From: Adiantum capillus-veneris
Taxonomy: Eukaryota > Streptophyta > Polypodiopsida > Polypodiales > Pteridaceae
DNA: 64,000 nt
Assembly: GCA_014529385.2 (NCBI GenBank)
Contig: CM043966.1
Location: 43,541,037-43,605,036 of the forward strand
Reading direction: 5' to 3'
The notes under the pieces are model-generated. The model worked only from the letters and a program-made list of their open reading frames with translations, was not told the DNA's origin and searched no databases. Below are positions 10,900 through 19,361 of the stretch, in pieces. The position numbers and the translations under genes are program-made. How positions within the stretch are numbered: position 1 is the stretch's first letter; each line of letters begins with the position of its first letter.

Positions 10900-11685
10900 T
10901 GTTAGGAAATAAGACGTAGCTAAATAGATAATTGAGTAGATTACTTAATGGAGAGAGACAGATTTATATACATGAGATTATAGAGTAGAGAGAGAGAGAG
11001 AGAGAGAGTACACACGATATACGTGGTTCACCCAATGTGGGCTACATCCACGAAAAAGCAGCCACTCAATGGCTTTAGTACTTCAAAACAAGAAGTAGTT
11101 TACAAAGGGATTATACCCTTAATGGAGCTCCCACCTTGCTTCACTCTCACCACCTCACACTCACCTTGTTGCATCAACTTCACACTATGAAATGTGTGTA
11201 GAAATGACCTCCTTTTATAGGCCAAAAGGGATGCCCTCTCTTATGAGAGACAGCCATGTGTAGCCGCCCTTGTGCGAATAAGTCCAAATCGGACCCTCCA
11301 ATCCGCCCATGTGTGGCCGCCCTTGAGAAGACAAGTCCGCTTTTGAATTCGGCCACCGGCCACTGGCCATTGACTTCAGACCACCGGCCATCGGCCATTG
11401 ACTACTGGCCACCGGCCAACCGACCGGTTGTTTTCCGACCACTTTCCGGCCGCCGTCCGGCCATAATATTCCGGCAAAAAAGAATATTCCAGTGAAAAAA
11501 AAAGTCTCGGGGGCCTCCGTCCCCGAGGCCTTTAAAGTTGCCCCTGATTCTTGTCCGTGAAAATTTTGGTTTCCGGTGAGTGATTTTCCTTCACGCACGA
11601 TGGCTTCTCCTCATAATGGGGGCCTTACAAATGTGCACTTTTACCACAGAAAATTACAAGGGTAAATCAGGCTCCATAGTTAACA
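10900..11685 (-). repeat. copia-1 3' LTR
   Basis: A 786-bp LTR lying at the left end because the element is on the minus strand. It contains a (GA)n tract (about 10985-11008), a TATA box (11211-11219) and a GC-rich minisatellite (about 11350-11430). The terminal TGTTA...TAACA is intact. Confidence 0.97.
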
Positions 11686-11698
11686 CTCTCTCACTTGG
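11686..11698 (-). other. copia-1 polypurine tract
   Basis: CCAAGTGAGAGAG on the minus strand immediately precedes the 3' LTR and would prime plus-strand synthesis. Copia-2 has CCAAGTGGGAGAT at the same place. Confidence 0.85.
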
Positions 11699-11745
11699 AG
11701 ACTGATCTCCAAACCAAACCTGTGACTGCTTTCCATTCTGGCTTC

Positions 11746-11985
11746 TTATCCTTGAATGCCGATTGAAGATGAGCAAAAGCTCAACTTCTCCTTGTTGACC
11801 ACCTTTGTAAACATGTCTGCAGGATTTTCACTTGTATGCACCTTTCCTAGCTTTAGTTGTCCCTCTTCCAAAAGAGTGCGTATGAAGTGATATCTCACCT
11901 CAATGTGCTTTGTCCTTGAATGAAAGGCTGAGTTCTTCGCAAGATGGATAGCGCTTTGGCTATCACTGTACAAGACACAATTGTC
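11746..11985 (-). pseudogene. copia-1 RNase H C-terminus
   Basis: It continues the RNase H in frame after the TAA at 11986. It contains YSDSQSAIHLAKNSAFHSRT and KVHTSENPADMFTKVV, the standard end of copia polyproteins, and stops about 50 bp before the polypurine tract. Confidence 0.9.
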
Positions 11986-13158
11986 TTATTTGAATCCAAG
12001 CTCTTCTAAGAATCTGTGAAGCCACAGAATTTCTTTGCTTGCCTCCGTCATTGCTACATACTCTGCTTCCGTGGTAGAAAGTGAAACCACTTTCTGCAGC
12101 TTTGAAGCCCAGCTTACTGATGTGCCTCCAACCGTGAACACATAGCTAGTAGTGCTCCTTCGAGTAGCTTTGTCACCTGCCATATCTGCATCAGCATACC
12201 GTTCTAGAAAAATATCAGTTCCTTCAAAATACAAAGCATTTGTTGTTGTCCCTTTTAGATACCTAAGTATCCACTTCACAGCTTGCCAATGCTCTTTACC
12301 TGGGTTGTCCATGAACCTACTCACAACTCCCACTGCATGTGCAATGTCTGGCCTTGTCCAGACCATAGCATACATTAGAGAACCTACCGTTGCAGCATAT
12401 GGAACTTTAGACATATAGGCTATCTCCTCTTGTGTCTTTGGACACATATCCTTCCTTAGTTTAAAATGACCAGCCAAAGGTGTAGAAACTGGTTTTGCAT
12501 TTTGCATTGCAAACCTTTCTAGTACCTTCTTGATGTAATCTTCTTGAGATAGCTTTATTGTCTTCTTCGGCCTGTCCCTTGATATTTTCATACCAAGTAT
12601 CCTCTTTGCAGCACCTAAATCTTTCATTGAAAAAGATTTGGACAGCTCCTCTTTTAGGTCTTTGATGTCCTGCATGTTAGCACTTGCAATCAACATGTCA
12701 TCAACATACAACATTAGGATGATGAATTTCCCATCTCCCAAATTCTCCGTGTAGACGCAGTGATCCGAGTTGCATCTTGTGAATCCATGATCCAACATCC
12801 ATCGATCAAACTTCAAGTACCATTGTCTTGATGCTTGCTTTAAACCATACAAGCTCTTCTTTAATCTGCAAACCATTTTCTCCTTACCTTTTACTTCATA
12901 CCCCTTTGGTTGAAGCATGTAGATTTCCTCCTCTAAGTCACCGTGAGGGAATGCTGTATTTACATCCATTTGCTCGAGATTTAGATCATGAGCAGCCACA
13001 AGGCTTAAGACAAGCCTAATTGAGTTCATTTTTACAACAGGAGAAAATATTTCATTGAAGTCAATACCTTTCTTTTGAGAAAAACCTTTTACCACAAGCC
13101 TAGACTTGTACCTTTTCTTCCCACCTTCTTCTTCCTTTAGCTTGTACACCCATTTGTT
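11986..13158 (-). pseudogene. copia-1 reverse transcriptase and RNase H
   Basis: A long open frame carries the Ty1/copia RT: GKKRYKSRLVVKGFSQKKG, QMDVNTAFPHGDLEEEIYM, KKSLYGLKQASRQWY and an intact catalytic YVDD (LMLYVDDMLIAS). RNase H follows (YADADMAGD, SLSTTEAEYVA), where the usual tryptophan of DWAGD is methionine. The RT itself has no stop in its core, unlike copia-2. The frame ends at a TAA (11986-11988), a CAA in copia-2. Confidence 0.95.
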
Positions 13159-14145
13159 TTAAAGTGCCCGCTTACCTTTAGGCAACTCAACCAACTCCCA
13201 TGTTTGGTTGCGATGTAGTGAGTCTATCTCCACTTGCATGCTCTTCGTCCATTCTTCTTTGGATTCATGTTGCATAGCTTCTTCATATGATTCCGGCTCT
13301 CCAGAATCTGAGATCAAGAGATGGTTGAAAGAAGGAACACACCTTTCTAGAGGTCTACTTACTCTTGTAGATCTTCGGGGAATAGGTTGAGGCTCCTCAT
13401 TTGGTTGACGTTGTTGCACATTGTCACCGTTTGCAGTCCTTGAGTCTTCACCGTCCTCAAGCTCCATGTACTCATCACTTGTTTCTTTTGTTTGTTTTCT
13501 TTCCAAGTAATCTTTGTACATATTTTGTTCGTTAAAAATTACATCCCTACTCCTTAAGATTTTACCATCTTCAGGATTCCATAGGAGATACCCAAAGTCT
13601 CCTTCTCCATAGCCAATGAAGAAACACCTTTTGGACTTTGCATCTAACTTTGATCTTAGGCTTCTATCTATGTGCATGAAAGCCTCACACCCAAACACTT
13701 TGAGAAATGCATAATTCACCGGTTTACCTGTCCATGCCTCTTCTGGAACTCCCCCATCCAATGCCGTTGAGGGTGACCGATTGATTAAGTACACAAACGT
13801 ACTTACAGCTTCCACCCAAAACTCAAGCGGTAGGCCTGCATGTAGCCGCATGCTTCGTGCTCGTTCCATGATTGTCCTGTTCATCCTTACCGAAATCCCA
13901 TTTTGTTGAGGTGCCCTTGGGGTTTTCCTTTGCCTCCGAATGCGATTGCTAGCATAAAAGCTTTCAAAAGCTTGGCTGCAATATTCGCCTCCATTGTAGG
14001 ATCTGAGGCATTTAACCTTAGTACCTATTTCATTCTCCACAAAGGCTTTCCACCTTTGAAATATGAAAAATACATCGGTTTTATTCTTCATGACATAAAC
14101 CCATGTTTTTCTAGTCGCATCGTCTATGAATGTTACATAGTACAA
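13159..14145 (-). pseudogene. copia-1 integrase, catalytic residues lost
   Basis: The frame starts within the integrase core (YYVTFIDDATRKTWVYVMKN). Comparison with copia-2 shows three losses. The first catalytic aspartate segment (HSDVWGP) is missing because of the 14150-14275 rearrangement. The second motif reads LRSYNGGEY instead of LRSDNGGEY. The third reads NGISVRMNRT instead of NGISERMNRT. All three positions of the DDE triad are therefore gone. The C-terminal part (FGCEAFMHI...RRSTRVSRP) is otherwise recognisable. A TAA at 13159 separates it from the RT and matches a CAA codon in copia-2. Confidence 0.92.
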
Positions 14146-14149
14146 TGAG

Positions 14150-14275
14150 CCACCAAGTGATGGTGTACTTGCAGGACCCGAAACAAAATGATGGTGTACT
14201 CATTTCCTGAGCCGAAACAAGTGATGGTGTACAATGAGCCACCAAGTGATGGTGTACTCATTTCCTGATTTTTGA
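14150..14275. repeat. Local duplication inside copia-1 pol
   Basis: Short blocks TACACCATCACTT, GGAAATGAGTACACC and TTGTTTCGG are repeated two or three times in tandem. They replace about 30 residues between the pre-integrase domain and the integrase core that are present in copia-2. Template switching during reverse transcription would explain it. Confidence 0.8.
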
Positions 14276-15258
14276 AATTTTACCCTCTTTTGTTTACCAT
14301 AAACACAATCTTCACAGAACTCTAAGTCCACTTCTTTCAAACCTAGTAGAAGCTTCTTTGTTTGAAGGATTTGCATTCCTTTGGCACTCATATGCCCAAG
14401 TCGGTAGTGCCACACCGCACTGTCAACTTCTGTAGTTGCTGCACAAGCTGAAGGTTGCGTGCTAACACTACACAAGTAAAGTGTACCGACTTTTTCACCC
14501 TTGGCAACCACCAAAGATCCCTTTGATATCTTCCACCGTTTGTTTCGGAATGCAATGTTGTGACCTTCATTGTCCAATTGTCCCGTAGAGATCAAATTTT
14601 TGCGAAGAGAAGGAACATGCCTAACATCTTTAAGCTTCCATTCATTTCCGTTAGCAGTTTTGACAGAAATTGTACCTTTGCCGACAATCTCACAAGCTTC
14701 ATCATCTCCCAAGTATACATACCCAAAATTACCTTTGGTGTAGTCTTGGAAATGTTGCTTGTGTGGTGTCGCATGGAATGAAGCCCCGGAATCTACTATC
14801 CAGGAATTAGACACATTGTCTAATGAGAGAATTAGAGCATCTTGCTCTACTTTACCTGCCACATTGGCCTCCGATGTTGGCTTGTTGTCTTGAGACTCTG
14901 TCTCCTTCTTCTTCTTCGACCAGCAATCCTTCTTGATGTGGCCCTTCTTGCCGCAGTTCCAACATTCAAGAACTGACTTTGTGCGTGACTTGCTCCGCCT
15001 TGAGTGATCAGGACCCTTTTGGTTTTTGAACCTCTCCTTAAGCCTTCCTCTTGTTTCCACTGATAGTGCAGCACTTAATGATTCTCCTGTGCTTCTCCTT
15101 CGCATTTCCTCGCTTAGGAGAACACACACAACATCATCAAACTTAAGAGTATTTGTGCCAGAGATAGAATTACTTACAGCTATCACAAGGCTGTCCCAAC
15201 TATCCGGTAGAGATGATAGTATAAGGAGAGCTCGCACTTCGTCATCGAAATTGATTTT
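14200..15258 (-). pseudogene. copia-1 gag C-terminus, zinc knuckle, protease, pre-integrase
   Basis: This continues the gag frame after the TAG. The zinc knuckle CWNCGKKGHIKKDC (CX2CX4HX4C) is near residues 92-105 of the 345-residue frame. The aspartic protease site WIVDSGASFHATP is near 146-158. The GAG-pre-integrase segment HYRLGHMSAKGM...CEDCVYGKQ follows. The knuckle binds RNA and the protease matures the polyprotein. The frame ends at 14200 in a local duplication (14150-14275) that replaces the start of the integrase core. Confidence 0.92.
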
Positions 15259-15663
15259 CTATGATCGAAGTTGACTTATGTTTGTGTTAAAGTTATTTAG
15301 GTGTTCTGCAACTGAACCATCCTCTGCCATCTTTAGATTGAACAAGCGCTTCATAAGAAATACCTTATTGGATGCCGATGGTTTCTCGTAGAAGTCGTCA
15401 AGTGACTTCATCAAGTCCTCTGTGGTCTTCATCTCCGAAACATTGAAGGCCACCGTTGACGCCAAGCTCAACCGGATTGTTCCCAGTGCCTTTCGATCAA
15501 GGACAATCCATGCTTCATCTGCCATTGTTGCGGGCTTCTTTGCAAGACCGCCTAGTGGCAAATAGAGGTCCTTCTGGTAGAGATAGTCTTCAATCTGCAT
15601 CTTCCAATGTTGGTAGTTTTTGCCGTTGAACTTCTCAATCTTGAGCTTCCCTTCCTCCGCCAT
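15259..15663 (-). pseudogene. copia-1 gag, N-terminal part
   Basis: It starts at an ATG at 15663 (MAEEGKLKIEKFNGKNYQHW), about 75 bp after the primer site, and runs until an in-frame TAG at 15259-15261. The KFNG.NY..WK pattern and later residues are the capsid region of copia gag proteins (UBN2/DUF4219 type). Copia-2 reads through the same point with a valine codon, so the stop is a mutation. Capsid assembly would be lost. Confidence 0.9.
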
Positions 15664-15722
15664 AACTCCCACTCAATTCAAGGAATCCTTTCCTTGAGAT
15701 AATTTAGCTACGAGCAAACCTT

Positions 15723-15734
15723 GCTCTGATACCA
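15723..15734 (-). other. copia-1 primer-binding site
   Basis: On the minus strand TGGTATCAGAGC starts two bases after the end of the 5' LTR. It is the usual plant site complementary to the 3' end of initiator tRNA-Met, which primes minus-strand synthesis. Confidence 0.95.
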
Positions 15735-15736
15735 AT

Positions 15737-15820
15737 TGTTAGGAAATAAGACGTAGCTAAATAGATAATTGAGTAGATTACTTAATGGAGAGAGACAGAT
15801 TTATATACACGAGATTATAG

Positions 15821-15883
<63 letters not shown>

Positions 15884-16536
15884 CACGATATACGTGGTTC
15901 ACCCAATGTGGGCTACGTCCACGGGAAAGCAGCCACTCAATGGCTTTAGTACTTCAAAACAAGAAGTAGTTTACAAAGGGATTATACCCTTAATGGATCT
16001 CCCGCTTTGCTTCACTCTCACCACCTCACACTCACCTTGTTGCATCAACTTCACACTATGAAATGTGTGTAGAAATGGCCTCCTTTTATAGGCCAAAAGG
16101 GATGCCCTCTCTTATGAGAGACAGCCATGTGTAGCCGCCCTTGTGCGAATAAGTCCAAATCGGACCCTCCAATCCGCCCATGTGTGGCCGCCCTTGAGAA
16201 GACAAGTCCACTTTTGAATTCGGTCACCGGCCATTGACTTCCGACCACCGGCCATCGGCCATTGACTACTGGCCACCGGCCAACCGACCGGTTGTTTTCC
16301 GACCACTTTCTGGACGCCGTCCGGCAAAAAGGAATATTCCGGTGAAAAAAAAAGTCTCGGGGGCCTCCGCCCCTTAGGCCTTTAAAGTTGCCCCTGATTC
16401 TTGTCCGTGAAAATTTTGGTTTCCGATGAGTGATTTTTCCTTCACGCACGATGGCTTCTCCTCATAATGGAGGCCTTACAAATGTGCGCTTTTACCACAG
16501 AAAATTACAAGGGTAAATCAGACTCCATAGTTAACA
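15737..16536 (-). repeat. copia-1 5' LTR
   Basis: An 800-bp LTR, highly similar to the one at 10900-11685. It differs mainly in a longer (GA)n tract (about 15825-15879) and in one fewer minisatellite segment near 16217-16290. Confidence 0.97.
16082..16090 (-). promoter_or_regulatory. TATA box of copia-1 5' LTR
   Basis: TATAAAAGG on the minus strand, in the expected mid-LTR position. The identical box is at 11211-11219 in the other LTR and at 41113 and 45825 in copia-2. It should direct the element's genomic RNA. Confidence 0.7.
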
Positions 16537-17106
16537 CTAACATCCCTCCATTTGGATCCATACCAATGATGAAACACGAAGGGAAAGGTGAGAAACCCCC
16601 CCCCCTCCTCCCCCAAGCCCCATCTAAAAGAGAAAATGATCGCACTTATAGTTCAACCCCAAGGATAAGATGAGCATGCTAATCATGAAGCACCGGCAAA
16701 CCACAAAAAACACTTATTTCTCAAGGAAAAGCATATAGTAAGCGCCCTTGAGCTGAACGCAAGAGCCAACCTCACAACACAAAGTTCTCAGGCTGCAAAA
16801 GCTTGCAAATCTCGATTTGGCCAGCTGGGCTCCCCTCCACAACAAAAGAGCAACAACCCTGAAATGATCAAGGCGATGCAATAAAGTTGATCGGGTACTG
16901 CAAGACCAAAGGGGGAGAGGTTGCGACAACTTCGATACTCAAAACACCCCACCCACCTCACTCACTCGCTCGTTCGTAGGCTCAGAACCATAGCCTATGC
17001 ATAAACCTCCTCAAACCCTCACCATCTCCTCCTCATCTACTTCAAATGCTCTCGACAAACTTCAATGGATCTTGCCAAAATGCTTCTAATCTTAAGTAAT
17101 TTTATC

Positions 17107-17400
17107 TTTTTTACCATACTCACTATCGTGAGTGTAGAGAATTTATATTAACCTTCGGGTCTTTGAGGCCAAATTGGTTGTGGCTCAATTTGATGATATT
17201 GTGTCTGTAAGCACCAAGCTCATTCATGCTGCAGGAGCTAAAAGAGGGTCAACGATACGATAAAGTGTGGCACCATGCAGTGAGCTACCTAAACTACTTG
17301 AGAAGCTTTTCGTAGCACTCCTATTTTGATGTCGTGCCCAAGCCCCTTATGGAATCTTTGCCACCTCAAGGCACATGTAGTGCTTGAGGGCGAGTGTATT
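17107..17400 (-). mobile_element. LINE tail F
   Basis: A T-run (17107-17112) is followed by ACTCACTATCGTGAGT (about 17118-17133) and, next to it, TTTATATTAA, the same layout as tail A. The 5' extent is unclear and no coding remains were recognised, so only the 3' end is supported. It lies just outside the target duplication of element E. Confidence 0.6.
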
Positions 17401-17424
17401 CTTTTTGAGTTGATTTTTCTTAAT

Positions 17425-17504
17425 GCGTTGAGTTTGTAACCATACACAAAGCACTTTCTCGTTGAACTTGTAAGCCCAAGAGAGTGTGTCTCATTGTCAT
17501 TGAA
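17425..17504. repeat. 80-bp dispersed repeat, copy 2
   Basis: Same orientation and nearly the same sequence as 9006-9085. Confidence 0.85.
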
Positions 17505-18133
17505 AATTAGGGGTTGTCACTGAAGGTTGTTTTATTCTAGAGCAAATTGCCTTTTAGTAAAAAGTAGATATCCATGAGTAAAGGTTCAAAAAATTTCGCA
17601 CAAGGAAAGGTTGAAACCATCACCTCTTCTAAAGACAATACACACCTTGGCTTTGTTCTAGAATAGTTTTAGCCATGTGCCATGTTGGAAGGCTAGTTAT
17701 TATCATGATGATTTTCATATAGCCCATTACCTCTCTATATACACTACTCTCTTGTCTCCCCTTTCAACTCTACCCCAATTCACATATTCCTCTCTCACTA
17801 GCTTTTTGTATTCCTAACATGATTAAGCTTCCCCTTCCACCTTCCAAGACATGGCCGTCAGAGTCCAGGCTAGAGGGGCAGAAGACTCTCGCTGCTCATC
17901 TAGTGTCTTTTATTGATGGGAATTCTTGCCTAGAGTCGTTAGATTTTTGCCACATCAGCATCCGTAATTTTCATGGCAATCATTGCCAATGATTGTAGGA
18001 CTCATCAGCAGACGGAATCCCCAATCGCTTTGATGATGACACATCAGCATTGGTAATTAGGAGGCTTTATGCAAATGATTGGCTCGATAGAATATTATGG
18101 CCCCCCTCGCCTGGACTGTGACGGCCGAGAATG
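17505..18133. other. Gene-free stretch
   Basis: AT-rich sequence without a supported feature. Small internal similarities around CATCAGCA occur near 17953-18050. Confidence 0.5.
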
Positions 18134-18247
18134 ATCTCTGACAGACCATTCCCCAAGAATGAGGCTCCCACCATGGCTCCTGGCTCCCCGCCGATCGCCA
18201 TGTGGTCGCCTACATTCTTGGGAATGGTCTCTGACAGACCATTCCCT
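18134..18247. repeat. Inverted repeat with 51-bp loop plus direct repeats
   Basis: GACCATTCCCCAAGAATG (18144-18161) is matched in reverse by CATTCTTGGGAATGGTC (18213-18229), with one extra base. In addition TCTCTGACAGACCATTCCC occurs directly repeated at about 18135 and 18229. The arrangement could be a very short foldback element. No coding role is seen. Confidence 0.85.
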
Positions 18248-18373
18248 ACACCTTGAAGTAAAAGCTTCTAGTTTTGTTGTCATTCAGGGTCTCTAGGCTT
18301 AAAACCTGAAAGGAAATCCTCCGCTTACAAAACCCACCACCCCAAACAACAACAAACAAACCCAAACCAAAAC

Positions 18374-18374
<1 letters not shown>

Positions 18375-18420
<46 letters not shown>

Positions 18421-18436
18421 AAAACACACACACACA
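18375..18436. repeat. Poly-C (36), poly-A (14), (CA)n tract
   Basis: Thirty-six consecutive C are followed by fourteen A and then CA units. Such a long homopolymer may be an assembly or sequencing artefact in length, but its composition is plain in the sequence. Confidence 0.9.
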
Positions 18437-18447
18437 TAGTCCCAAAT

Positions 18448-19101
18448 ATGTGCTCACAATCTTTTTCTCACTTGTTTTGGTAGGAATCTCTGGAGATGCC
18501 TTTGTTTCAAGGATGCAAGAGCAAAGCTAAGAGTAAATCTAGTTTGAATAAGAAATCACGCAGCCCAACACGTGTGTGTTTGTGGGTAAGATAGGACATT
18601 CCTAAAAGTGCTTGTATTTATTTTTGACAATTGAGATCCGTTTTTGAGTGCTTAGCATGTAATTTTTCACAAAATAGCTGGCAAAAGAAGGGAATTATGT
18701 ATTAAAATAATGAAGCAATTCTTCTACAAGAAGCTACAAAACCAACTCAAATTCTAGTTTGAGCATCTTGTATTGAACGATGAATCTTCAAGGGTGTCTA
18801 GGGAAATTTGAAGGACAAAATATAGAGGGTATATTAGGAATTTTTGAAATTGGAGGAGTATTTTGGGAATTTTTTGGAATTAGTTTAAGAAGGTATGGAT
18901 GGCAGATGGTGCAAAGCGTGAGCGAAAGGCAATTAGCACACGTTGACACTGTTTTTGTGTCGCCTTCGATAGGAGGCGGTTGGAGCTGCCAGTGTTGGGA
19001 TGGCAGGTTGCGACGCAGACATGGCGAGGAGGAAGCAGGGCGTGTTCATCCTCATGCAAAGCAATGCAGAGAACCTCTTGATCTAGAGGACTCTCTCTCC
19101 C
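18448..19101 (+). repeat. Inverted duplication, left arm (about 650 bp)
   Basis: This segment is the reverse complement of 38395-39034 with many small differences. The left copy has about 31 extra bases near 18590-18620 between GAC repeats, and the right copy has 9 extra bases near 38700. A plus-strand frame (ATG at 18780) stays open through the shared part in both copies, and the 9-base difference keeps the frame. The encoded sequence (starts MNLQGCLGKFEGQNIEG) is not recognised. It is probably a dispersed element rather than a gene. Confidence 0.9.
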
Positions 19102-19188
19102 ATACTACCTTGAGGGGTAGTTTGTTGTCGATGTTCAACAACATATCAATCGTATCTGATCAGGAGAGTCCTCTGCATCAAGAGGTTC
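19071..19188. repeat. Inverted repeat around 19.1 kb
   Basis: GAACCTCTTGATCTAGAGGA (from 19071) plus CTCTC is matched in reverse by GAGAGTCCTCTGCATCAAGA plus GGTTC (ending 19188), with two mismatches over 25 bp and about 70 bp between arms. The right arm resembles the sequence at the (GA)n edge of the partner duplication near 38412. Confidence 0.85.
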
Positions 19189-19361
19189 GCTCTCGAGCAA
19201 TATGCTTGGCTATCCCATCATTTGTGATTGATTTCTTTAAAAAAAAAGGAAATTCTAGAGAAAACTTGTATCAAACATACCCTTACAAGCATCTAATTTT
19301 CTTATTCACGTTTAAAGAAACACTCTTTATTCTAATTTTCTTCGAGCATTGATCTTTCTTT

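Larger units (their letters stand above)
10900..16536 (-). mobile_element. Ty1/copia LTR retrotransposon copia-1, full length
   Basis: A complete element of 5.6 kb lies on the minus strand. Both LTRs (786 and 800 bp) begin and end with TGTTA...TAACA. A 5-bp target duplication CTAAC (10895-10899 and 16537-16541) flanks it, and a primer site complementary to initiator tRNA-Met and a purine tract are present. Domains run gag, zinc knuckle, protease, integrase, RT, RNase H in copia order. In-frame stops at 15259, 13159 and 11986 and a rearrangement at 14150-14275 disable it. It is the same family as copia-2 at 40637-46142. The gag and zinc-knuckle style suggest the Tork group, which I could not verify. 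Confidence 0.97.
9382..17081 (-). mobile_element. ORF1-only LINE E, split by copia-1
   Basis: The 3' end has poly(A) (T-run 9382-9390), the hairpin ACTCACAAATTGTGAGT (9395-9411) and the family tail. An ORF1-type coding region (9663-10800) follows directly. Copia-1 interrupts the element at 10900-16536, and its 5' part continues from 16542 to about 17081. A 10-bp duplication GCTTCTAATC (9372-9381 and 17082-17091), extendable to about 14 of 15 bases, bounds it. Without copia-1 it is about 2.06 kb. It has no endonuclease or RT, so it resembles half-LINEs (ORF1 plus 3' end only) that rely on a partner element. That interpretation is inference. Confidence 0.72.

Noticed and set aside
11215-11598. 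Frames over the copia LTRs with repeated WPVVGSQWPMAGG-like peptides (also near 16112, 40802, 45578)
   Set aside because: They translate the 28-bp LTR minisatellite. The LTR is non-coding and the same DNA is open in several frames.
12152-12418. Plus-strand frames over copia-1 and minus-strand frames over copia-2
   Set aside because: Antisense shadows of the polyprotein. The sense frames have all catalytic motifs.
18361-18437. Possible CRISPR-like or telomere-like array near the poly-C tract
   Set aside because: It is a homopolymer run with no spacer structure and no telomere unit.
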